Part shown: piece after piece, positions 49,660 through 59,343 of the stretch
Layout: every line of letters begins with the position of its first letter
How positions within the stretch are numbered: position 1 is the first letter of the stretch
Assembly (NCBI RefSeq): GCF_026151205.1
Contig: NC_087077.1
Location: 19,527,975 to 19,591,974 of the forward strand
Source: Bolinopsis microptera
Taxonomy: Eukaryota > Ctenophora > Tentaculata > Lobata > Bolinopsidae
DNA: 64,000 nucleotides
Direction: 5' to 3'
The notes under the pieces: generated by a model
What the model saw: only the letters and a program-made list of their open reading frames with translations
Database searches by the model: none
Told to the model about the DNA's origin: nothing
Position numbers and translations under genes: made by a program

Positions 49660-49723
49660 AACACAAGGTGTTATTTTTTTAGGGGCCCAATCATTGGGCC
49701 CCTAAAAAATAACACCTTGTGTT
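49660..49723. repeat. Near-perfect hairpin (about 31-bp stem)
   Basis: AACACAAGGTGTTATTTTTT and AGGGGCCCAAT are mirrored immediately by ATTGGGCCCCT and AAAAAATAACACCTTGTGTT. The loop is about 2 nt and the only asymmetry is a 7T/6A run. It is likely a minimal MITE or the fused ends of one, lying just upstream of GPCR 2. Confidence 0.92.
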
Positions 49724-50049
49724 TTGCGTGAAACGTATTAGTTTGTTATTTGATGGTCGAGCAAAATGGTTTATAAAACATTCTGTTTAATAACATGGTT
49801 TTCTAGAAAAAATTAGCATGACGCAAATCACAAGGTGTTAAACATGCAATTTTTGGGTCATACAAAAAGTTTTATGATATTCGCATATTGGTTTCATTTC
49901 TTATAAAAACCATCTCAGTGCTTATCGTATTAAGTTTTTAATTTTGATATTCGGTCAGTTATATTTGTTGTAAAATCTAATATAAATACAGTTATAAAAA
50001 TTTAAAATAGAGAAAATGTGCTAAAAAACTAAAACATAGGTACCTCAGA

Positions 50050-53000
50050 ATGGCAACAACGCCGCCCTACCACCTAATCTACTTGGACCGTCTACTGGGA
50101 ACAGTATTCTGTCTGATAGCTCTTATCGGGTAATTAAACTTGCTAAAGACGAAAACGAAACGAAACGAAACACTGTATTTACTACCCCGCTACTATGCGA
50201 CAAAGATATTGTATAAAGTTAACTAAATAATTTACACAATACGGTGCCCATGTCTGAGCGGCTCTCCTCAAATAACTTTCTCTCCTCCTCGGAGCAGAAA
50301 GTTAAAAACAAAACACGGGTCTCATAAATCAAAAAATACTAAATAATGTTAAAGAGATCATATCAGATTAACTGTCGCAAAAAATGGTTAAAGTATGCAT
50401 ATTACATAATTGATTTTATTGACACACCGATAAAAACCAGAAGAACAAGAAGTGGATACTCGGAAAACAAAAAAAAAATAACACAAAAAAAGACTAGAAG
50501 CCACAAAAAATAGCTTAACCAGGCTAAAGTTGATCATACAAATAGTTCTTTAACTTACCCTTAAAAGAGACAATATTGTCGATGTTACGGACATTAAGAG
50601 GGAGAGAGTTCCATGATTCAGGTGCATAGTTGCTGAACCGCCTGCTAGTTGCCTTCAATTTAGAGAACTTAGGTATCTTCATAAGAAGGTTGCATGCTGT
50701 TTTTGTTCTGGTTTCTTTGACAGCCTTATCATCTCTGTTCATTTGAACCAACTCTTGGAGGTACATTGGTGCCAATCCATGCGTCACTTTGAAACAGATG
50801 AGACACACTTTGAAAAATATCCTCTTTTCAACAGGGAGAATATGAGCTTTCTTGTAGAAAGGAGACAAGTCAGTATTTCTGTCATAGATGTCGTAAATGA
50901 AACGTATCCCTGCATTTAGAACAGATTGCAGCTTCTTCACTCTAGTCTTTGAAAGATTCATGTAAAGGGCATTACAATAGTCCAGCTTTGATATGATCAG
51001 TTGTTTGACCAGCATGAGCTTAACTCTCTCATCTAGATACTTTCTGATAGTTCTAAGATTGTTCATTGTCCAGGAACAGTTCTTCCTAACGTTGTTAATC
51101 TGCCTTTCCATGTTGAGAGATTCATCTAGTAATACTCCAAGACTCTTCCAGGTATCGTTTTTACATACAGTTGGTGTAATAATGGTGTCACCAAACTTTA
51201 TTGTTATTTCAAGGTCAAACTTCTTCAGTACCAAAGGCTTTCCAATGACTAACAATTCTGTCTTGCTCTCATTCAGTTTCATGAAATTATTAACCATCCA
51301 TACTTTGATTTCAGACAGACAGTCATTGATCCTACTAGTGACATTCTGCAGCTCCATGGGTCTCATCGGGTGGAAAGCTATATAAAGTTGTGAGTCATCT
51401 GCATAAAGCTGAATATCGAGACCATACTTTCTAGCTATTTCCTGGAGCAGCTTAATGTATAAGATGAACAGGATCGGTCCCAATAGAGAGCCCTGGGGTA
51501 CCCCAAACAACAGACACAGGAAGTCAGATAATGAGTCATCTACCTTAACCTTGAAAAACCTGCCTGAGAGGTATGAACTAAACCATTTCAATGCAGAGTC
51601 CTTAATACCAAAATCTTTTGCCAGCTTCTTAAGAAGGATTGTATGATCAATCGTGTCGAAAGCAGCAGAGAGATCAAGTAGGACTACAATCACAATGTTG
51701 TTCTTCTGCACTTCCTTAAGAATATCGTCTGCCATCCTGACCATCAGGGTTTCACAACTGTGGTTCGCTCTGTATCCAGACTGAACTGGGCAATGCAGAC
51801 TGTTTAAATGTAAGTGATTGTTTAACTGCTCAAGTACAATCTTTTCAATCAGTTTAGACATAACTGCAAGATTTGAGACTGGTCTGTAATTCTTCAGAAT
51901 ATCTGGATCAGCATTCTTCTTCTTGATAGTGGGCTTGACCAGTGCAGTCTTCATCTCGGCTGGAAACACACCTTGCAACATAGAACCGTTTATTATGTGC
52001 AGGAGGATCGGTGCCAACTCCTGAGAGCATTTCTTCAACATGAAAGTTGGAATAGGGTCAAGACTACAAAACTTGTTAGACATCTTAGAAATGGTGTGTA
52101 ACAGGTGCTGCCTAGTGATGGAGTGAAATTTATCAAATGATGGCCCTGAATAGGTGCTTTCAAGATTCTCTGACGATGACAAGTTCCCTCCGATATGACT
52201 TCCTTCTTCTTCTATCCCAAGTCTGATATCATTCACTTTATCCGCAAAGATAAATTTTAAAACTTTCTGCCAGTTTTTTAGTGTCATTACCATGTGGCCT
52301 TTCTTGGGTAGTTTCACCCGTGAGTCTATAAACTTTCTTGTACAGAGCCTTCGTATCTCCCGCAGAGGCTAAGAGGGCTTTTCTATTGTAAGTAATCCTC
52401 TTCTGTCGCTCAATGACAATAAATTTGTTCCTGAGGTTGACAAAAATATCCTTCTGTCCCTTGCCTTTCAAGGGACAGAAGTATATTTATATATTAAATG
52501 CAGAATCACACTAGTAATTTCTAAATAACAGTACATTACAGATTCCTCTCGAATGGACTAATGGGAGTACACCTGATAGCTCTGAAGAAGAAGTTCAAAA
52601 CTAGGACTACCTCCCTGCTAGTTCAGATATCAGCTGCAGACTTTCTCACCTGTCTTACTGTTGCCCCAGCAGTTGGTGGTACGTTCATTATTGTTTAATA
52701 ATCTTTAAGTTAGTTAAACAACCCTTTAGTTAATTTAGTTAAACAACCTTTTAGTTAATGGTTAAACGACCTTTTATTTATTAGTTAAAATATTCCAAAT
52801 TCTGGTCACGCTCTTTATAATGTATATATAGGTTTTATAATTATGTTTCTTTAGATAAAGATTGGATGGCAGCGTTGTGTTTACACTATCTGTTATTTAG
52901 AACTTTAGTATATATATCCTAATTTCACAATTAGCATTTATCTCTAAATTTAGTAACGAAACCATAATCAGGCATCAGCATCATCAGTGACCTATCATTA

Positions 53001-56000
53001 AATACTTATCGGCACCAATAACCATTACAACTACCTGAACCATATACCAGACACATATTAGATATTCAGTCTCTAATTAATTACTAATTAGTCTCTAATT
53101 AATTACTAATTAGTATCTAATTAATTGCTAATTAGTTTCTGTTCCAGGTGGACTACTAAGTAATCGAGAGTTACCATTTTGGATCGGAGGGAGTTATGAA
53201 CGTACCTCATTCCTTGCTAATCTAACAGGTATGTTTATCTTCTTATCTTATAACTTTGCTGACGATCTTGCACTGACAACAGACACCGCAGAGCAAGCGC
53301 AAGATCTTCTCCTCAGTGTGGAGCTGGCTGCTAACTCCGTTGGACTTCACCTCAACGAGAGTAAGACGAAGTACATCAGAGTCAATCTCTCTGAGTCTGA
53401 CTCTACCGTCATTAAAGCAGCAAGTGGGCAGGAGATAGAGCAAGTAGATGACTTTGTCTACCTTGGAAGCAGAATAATGAGTGTGGAGAAGGACTTTAAT
53501 GTTAAGAAAGCAAAGGCATGGGGGGCCTGTCATCAGTTAAAGACAACCTGGAAGTCTGGAATGTGCAGGGACTTAAAGATCCGTGTCTTTCGAGCAACGG
53601 TTGAGCCCGTACTCCTGTACGGCTCTGAAGCTTGGACGATAAGCCAATCCATGACTAAGCGGATCAATGGATGCTACACTAGAATGCTCCGGATGGCCTT
53701 GAACATACGTTGGCCACAAATCATCAACAACATTGATTTATACGGCAACATCCCCAAGCCATCAGCGATGATAGCCTCCAGAAGAATGAGACTGGCTGGA
53801 CATGTAGCCAGGCATGACGACCTTCTGGCAAACCAACTTCTGTTCTGGGACCCTCAGCATGGATACAGGAGACCGGGGAGGCCCCACCTTACGTTTCTGG
53901 ACATGCTAAAGAAGGACACCAGCCTTTCCTGTGTTGAAGAGATAAGATCTGTTATGCTGGACCGCGACGTGTGGCGAGGAATTGTAGTTGCTCGGACCAA
54001 GAAGCCGACTTAAGTCAAGTCAGTCAAGTCTTATCATATAACAAGGTGTATTCATGAATATTCCATGCATATTCCATGAATATTCCATGAATATGCCATG
54101 AATATTAAAGGTATATTCCATGAATAATTTAATATGCCATGAATATTCCATGAATATGCCATGAATATTAAAGGTATATTCCGAGTATTCCTATAAGATG
54201 TACTGGTCAGAGATCGTACTCTGTATTCTGTACGTTGGCCAGATTGCCCTAAACAAAAATCAATTTTTAGATTTTAAGAAATTTATTTTTTACTCAATGT
54301 GTGCTTTTTTCTGAAATTTAAGTTATTTTCTGTTTTGTTGCACCTTTAAAACCCCACCAAATCACTTTTTGACCCATTTTTAACCCCACTCCCCCCTCAG
54401 CCCTCCGTAATCAATTTTACACATAGCTATTGTGTCAAAATTACACTAGCGTAATCATTTAGAAACCCCTCCCCCCTCGGCTGATTACGTAATATGTGAA
54501 CGGCCCCTAATTATTACAATGTTGCAACCCTATAAATTACAACATGTGCCGTAATCATTTAGAAATCCCTCCCCCTTCGGCTGATTACGTAATATGTGAA
54601 CGGCCCCTAATTATTACAATGTTGCAACCCTATAAATTACAACATGTGCCGTAATCATTTAGAAATCCCTCCCCCTTCGGCTGATTACGTAATATGTGAA
54701 CGGCCCCTAATTATTACAATGTTGCAACCCTATAAATTACAACATGTGCCGTAATCATTTAGAAATCCCTCCCCCTTCGGCTGATTACGTAATATGTGAA
54801 CGGCCCCTAATTATTACAATGTTGCAACCCTATAAATTACAACATGTGCCGTAATCATTTAGAAATCCCTCCCCCTTCGGCTGATTACGTAATATGTGAA
54901 CGGCCCCTAAGTATTACAATGTTGCAACCCTATTACAACCATATTACAGACAATCCTATTATAAAATTACAGACTACTGTATTATAAAGTACTAGTGTAA
55001 CCCGGCCTTCGGCCGGGATTTCACTGCCGCAGTTAAAAAGGGTAGGATAATTTACCCGTTGAGTCAAAACCCGCATTAGGTGAGCAATTCTATTCGGAGT
55101 GCCCTCACGTATCCAATGGTATCTTAAACAATAGTAATAGTATCTTAAACAATAATCAATAGAAATTAACCCTTAACACCACACCCGCCTATCATATTTG
55201 TGAACACGCATAACATTGTCGTATGAAAGTATGAACTCTCTCTCTGCAGTCCAAACAGTGCCCCCTCCCCTAATAAGATTATAGTATAGACAGCGAATCT
55301 TACACGGGTAACTCAGTTACACTAATTATGCAGCTACATATGCGAGCCCCGTAACTCTTATACTGTTGTGCTCAAGCCATTTTATGTAACATTTGTGGTA
55401 CAAAATCATCAATTAAACCACTTACCAACGACCGATTTAAAAAACCTTTATCATTTAACTTCGTCAGAGTTTTGTCGGCACTTTACCGAAAAAATCAGTC
55501 CCGCAACTCTTACCGTTTTCTTGATTAAGCCGCTCGGAAATTACAAACAGACAGACAGACAGACAGACAGAAAACACACATTCTGGGATTATTAGTTAGA
55601 TAACAGTAACTTAAATACCACGTGTTGACCAGACATTGAAATTACCGGTCTCGCTGAATTGAATCATAACCATCTCCATTTCTGAACAATCAAAAGATTA
55701 TCCACCCACTACCCCCCTCAGCCACTACCTTTCTCCCAGAGCAAACCGCCCTTTATGAGCCTTAATCTCATGAACTCTCTTTATATGGGCATCATGAAAC
55801 TTAACCCCCTACCCCCCTCAGGCTGGGTATCCTCAGCAATGAAACTTAACCCCCTACCCCCCTCAGGCTGGGTATCCTCAGCAATGAACGGAGCCTCTCT
55901 CTACTTGATCTGCGTGCTGAGTATAGACAGGTTCTACGCAGTGTTCTACCCCCTCCACCGGCCCTGCATCCTCACCAACACCCGCCTCACCGTCCTGTGT

Positions 56001-57457
56001 GCCACCTCCTGGCTCATCCCTGTTGTTAGCAACACCTACCCCTTCTTCAGGTAAATCCCTGTTGTTAGCAACACCTACCCCTTCTTCAGGTAAATACCTG
56101 TTGTTAGCAACACCTACCCCTTCTTCAGGTAAATACCTGTTGTTAGCAACACCTACCCCTTCTTCAGGTAAATACCTGTTGTTAGCAACACCTACCCCTT
56201 CTTCAGGTAAATACCTGTTGTTAGCAACACCTACCCCTTCTTCAGGTAAATACCTGTTGTTAGCAACACCTACCCCTTCTTCAGGTAAATACCTGTTGTT
56301 AGCAACACCTACCCCTTCTTCAGGTAAATCCCTGTTGTTAGCAACACCTACCCCTTCTTCAGGTAAATCCCTGTTGTTAGCAACACCTACCCCTTCTTCA
56401 GGTAAATACCTGTTGTTAGCAACACCTACCCCTTCTTCAGGTAAATCCCTGTTGTTAGCAACACCTACCCCTTCTTCAGGTAAATACCTGTTGTTAGCAA
56501 CACCTACCCCTTCTTCAGGTAAATCCCTGTTGTTAGCAACACCTACCCCTTCTTCAGGTAAATCCCTGTTGTTAGCAACACCTACCCCTTCTTCAGGTAA
56601 ATCCCTGTTGTTAGCAACACCTACCCCTTCTTCAGGTAAATTCCGGATTGGAATGTTATTTTTGAGTCGCATAGTTGAAATGTTTTCCTGATAAGATCCT
56701 TTTCCTTGTCGCATCAAACGGGATCAATAGCAATTTACCCAAGACAACCATCTTCAGGGGAGCCCACTTCTTCTACTACGATATCCTGGGTTTCTACGTG
56801 TCCACCCCCCTCGTCACCTCCGGTCACGAGCAGAACGTTATCTACATTGTAAGTAACGTGTCAGTACTTCTCCCCTTTTGTGTCACAGTTGGGTTCTGTC
56901 TAGCAGTAGTCAGCAGACTGGCTCAGTACGCTGGACGTCCTAAACCTGGCATTAACCTGGAGCTACACCAACCTGTCAGCGTGCTCGCTCCCAAGTCAAA
57001 GAAACTCTCCGTTAGATCCCATAGATCTTCCCGCAGACTAGGGCGGATCCTGACCAGGATGAAGAGGATCCCAACAAGTCAGAAGGTTCGGGTGTCAGCA
57101 GGGACGAGGAGGATTGCAGCTAAACGGAGGGCTGGGAGGAATACGGACAAGAACAATATTGTGACGGTGATTATTACTCTTTACATCCTCTGCTTGCTAC
57201 CTGGCATTCTAATGAATGTCTATGAACTCCTCAATACTTTCAATGCTCTGCCACAAAGTGCTTCTGTAACTAACATGTCGGACCAAATGTTGAGTACGTA
57301 TATCTATATTTCACTGTTATTTTCAACTCTACTGTTCACCCTTAATTCATGTGTTAACCCATTTATTTATTATTTTAGATGTAACCCTATATTTGCGCTA
57401 CCAAAACCCATCGCTAGGGCTCTTTACATTTGGAAAGTTAAGTTTCAATGTAAGTGA
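50050..57457 (+). CDS. Class A (rhodopsin-like) GPCR 2, five exons
   Basis: Seven-transmembrane receptor. Exons: 50050-50129, 52542-52678, 53148-53228, 55867-56050 and 56758-57457. All junctions are GT-AG and in phase, giving about 393 aa. Exon 1 begins ATG and enters TM1. Exon 2 completes TM1 (FLSNGLMGVHLIAL, conserved Asn) and TM2 (ISAADFLTCLTVAP, conserved Asp). Exon 3 is the first extracellular loop. Exon 4 has TM3 ending CVLSIDRFYAVFYPLHRP (DRF for DRY) and TM4. Exon 5 has TM5, a basic third loop, TM6 (LCLLPGI) and TM7 with NSCVNPFIYYF (NPxxY class). Introns 1 and 3 hold LINE insertions and both edges of exon 4 are tandemly duplicated. Ligand unknown; the pattern fits peptide-type receptors, but that is weak. 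Confidence 0.9.
50440..52480 (-). pseudogene. CR1-like LINE, 5'-truncated, in GPCR 2 intron 1
   Basis: The long frame 52317-50524 carries connector and reverse transcriptase: NYRPVSNLAVMSKLIEKIV, VVLLDLSAAFDTIDH, GVPQGSLLGPILFILYI and LYADDSQLYIA (YADD active site), then a complete C-terminal region ending at 50524. A second frame (52471-52238) continues the protein upstream, implying one frameshift near 52270-52315. The endonuclease is absent. An A-rich tail (plus-strand T-complement, about 50460-50490) marks the 3' end. It is antisense to the host GPCR. The RT domain itself is uninterrupted, so the copy is fairly young. Confidence 0.88.
53240..54015 (+). pseudogene. RTE-like LINE, C-terminal RT fragment, in GPCR 2 intron 3
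   Basis: Begins at the catalytic box (NFADDLALTTDT) and runs to the ORF end: VDDFVYLGSRIMS, VEPVLLYGSEAWTIS, RMRLAGHVARHDD and YRRPGRPHLTFLDML. These C-terminal blocks are typical of RTE-type non-LTR elements. It is truncated at the 5' end within the RT, lies in the same orientation as the GPCR, and starts only about 12 bp after the exon 3 donor. No 5' domains remain. Confidence 0.85.
54016..54190. repeat. Short repeats of CATGAATATTC type (LINE tail region)
   Basis: Irregular units of ATTCCATGAATATGCCATG follow the RTE-like ORF. They probably belong to its 3' tail. Confidence 0.7.
54441..54945. repeat. 100-bp tandem repeat, about 5 copies
   Basis: CCGTAATCATTTAGAAATCC recurs every 100 bp (AACATGTGCC at 54541, 54641, 54741, 54841). 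Each unit contains the short palindrome ATTACGTAAT and CCCTCCCCCTTCGG. It lies in GPCR 2 intron 3 and has no coding frame. Confidence 0.95.
54985..55606 (+). mobile_element. SINE-like or LINE-tail element with a CAGA tail
   Basis: Starts near ACTAGTGTAACCCGGCCTTCGGCCGGG (a stable GC hairpin) and ends with an ACAG tetranucleotide run at about 55547-55570, then AAAACACACATTCTGGGATTAT. A hairpin head and simple-repeat tail suggest a short non-LTR-derived element. No ORF of known type. Confidence 0.55.
55777..55883 (+). repeat. In-frame 45-bp duplication of GPCR 2 exon 4 acceptor and 5' end
   Basis: AACTTAACCCCCTACCCCCC plus TCAG|GCTGGGTATCCTCAGCAATG occurs twice, with acceptors before 55822 and 55867. 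The offset is exactly 45 bp and there is no stop between them. Use of the upstream acceptor would therefore add 15 residues (GWVSSAMKLNPLPPS) in frame at the extracellular end of TM3. Confidence 0.9.
56018..56640 (+). repeat. 39-bp tandem repeat of GPCR 2 exon 4 end and donor, 16 copies
   Basis: Each unit reads CCTGTTGTTAGCAACACCTA then CCCCTTCTTCAG|GTAAAT. The first unit is coding (PVVSNTYPFFR), and every unit keeps the AG|GTAAAT donor preceded by a pyrimidine tract ending CAG. In the receptor frame a stop (TAA) falls in the donor of the first unit. The other plus-strand frame is open (SLLLATPTPSSGK repeated), because 39 is a multiple of 3, but there is no reason to think it is a gene. Confidence 0.95.
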
Positions 57458-59343
57458 TCATCTCGGTGAGATTTTGGTCCTAAATATCGCTGTGAATTTA
57501 TTATAGTCTTTATGTTAAGAGTTTAAATTCCCAAATAGTCAGACTGAGCAGGTTGAGCTGTAGTAAAACACAGTACTGAGGTGTTAAAACATTTTCATTA
57601 CTATCTTCAGTAACATCCTGAATCAGAAACTCGGTTAATATCAGTTCCTACAAAGTGTAACATTGGAAATGAAATGACACAACTAAAAACGATATGAATA
57701 TTTAAAAAAAAAAACATAACTCTTGTGCCCCAATGCAATAGAAAACATTTAAGATAAATCCAATAATGGAATCCCAAACGGGTCCACGGCATTGAGCCCC
57801 AATAGTCTTTATGTTATGTATCCTGGGTTTGGATAGGATGTTACCCGCTTAAAATATTTCCATCGCGTTACATAATACTTAATAAATGTAATAGATTTGC
57901 AGTGTTGTAATTAGTTTATTATTCCAATATTAATTATTTATCTTTAACTTAAAAGTAACTGAATCGGTGGTATTGTGGTGATGAGGAATTGGTTTTGTGT
58001 TTTGTATTGTTGCTATTTATTTGTGATCTTATTTTCAAATTATGTATGTTGCTGAGGATTTATTTGTTTATTTTATAACAATCTGTTTGCAGTCACATCT
58101 TTTCCTAATTTACACTTTACAGTACTGCGAAACACTGAAATATCATGGTCTGCTAAACCACAAATTATTCAAATAACCGTAGATTCATAAGTCATGCTCA
58201 AACCAATACTCATTACAACGGTATTATGCATGCTCATAATCGGATCATAATTGAAATATAGTCCTGGGCCATGATCGAAAAGTTATTATGTCATGGTTTG
58301 AAGAGAACTTACTGTTCACACGCACTTTCACTTGGCTATCAAAGGTGCATCAAGAGACAGTTGATGTACGGTATAATAAGTGCTATAGGGCAGAAATATC
58401 AGTCCATTAAAATATTATATTATCGTGAAATCACTTTGAATGAAACAGCCCGGAATGGTTTGGTATTTAAAGTAGTCCCGAATTATTTTCTCTAGAATAA
58501 CTTCAAAGTCAAATGAACCGGTAGTTCTTAATGGACCATAAAGGTGCTTTATTAGCATTGGCAGTCTGAGAGCCCCGTTTTAAGGGGACGACACCATTTA
58601 ACTTTTAGCATTTTATATAGACTTGAAAATAAAACATGTTTTAATTAAAGTTGGTGCACCCTCTAACTACTGACTATGCTGACGTACACAATTACAAAGG
58701 TAAATGGTGCAATCTCTCCAAGCTGTATTATATACTGGCTGGTTTGAGAGGAGCAAGCCGAGAATGGTAAAGCTCAAACGTAGTGGAGCATGTCTGTTAG
58801 ATAGCTTGTGTCTGGTCTCTGGTATAAATTACAATCTATTAGGGAAGATCAAACAGCGCTGATTGTACTCTGAGAATAAAGATATATTATGTTAATCTTG
58901 CCTTCTTTGCTCTTCGTAGAAACCTACTTAATAAATATCAGAACCAGCTTGTGAAACAGAGGTTTCACAGCTTGGCCGACATCACAGGTGAACACCGTCT
59001 CCGGCTACATATTTTATGTCAGCAAGTTCAGGACCGTTCTTAGAATTGTGAAACTCGACCCCTTCGTAGGTTAAGTTGTAGTATAATGACAATATTTGAA
59101 CCATCCCTCAGTAACCACTTCCAGGCTGCTTCATTTCACCTCTTAACTTTCAGGGAAGTGGACCTAATAATTACAATTATACGCGAGTACCACGATCTAT
59201 ACTACCAAGGTAGCATAACTAACTAATAATAATATAAACTATTAACTACTAATATTCCGTCCCAGTTAGTGACACTAGGTGCTAGTCTTGAGAAATGATA
59301 ATATTCAACATGCCAGATGTAGTTTTAGTAGAGGTTACCCTAC
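57458..59343. other. Gene-free interval downstream of GPCR 2
   Basis: AT-rich. No exon that I can connect in phase to the gene on the minus strand at 59344-62384, although its 3' exons may lie here. No arrays. Confidence 0.4.

Noticed and set aside
55878-56717. Long repetitive open frames on both strands (SLLLATPTPSSGK and its antisense)
   Set aside because: They exist only because 39 bp is a multiple of three; the receptor exon uses another frame and an intron begins here.
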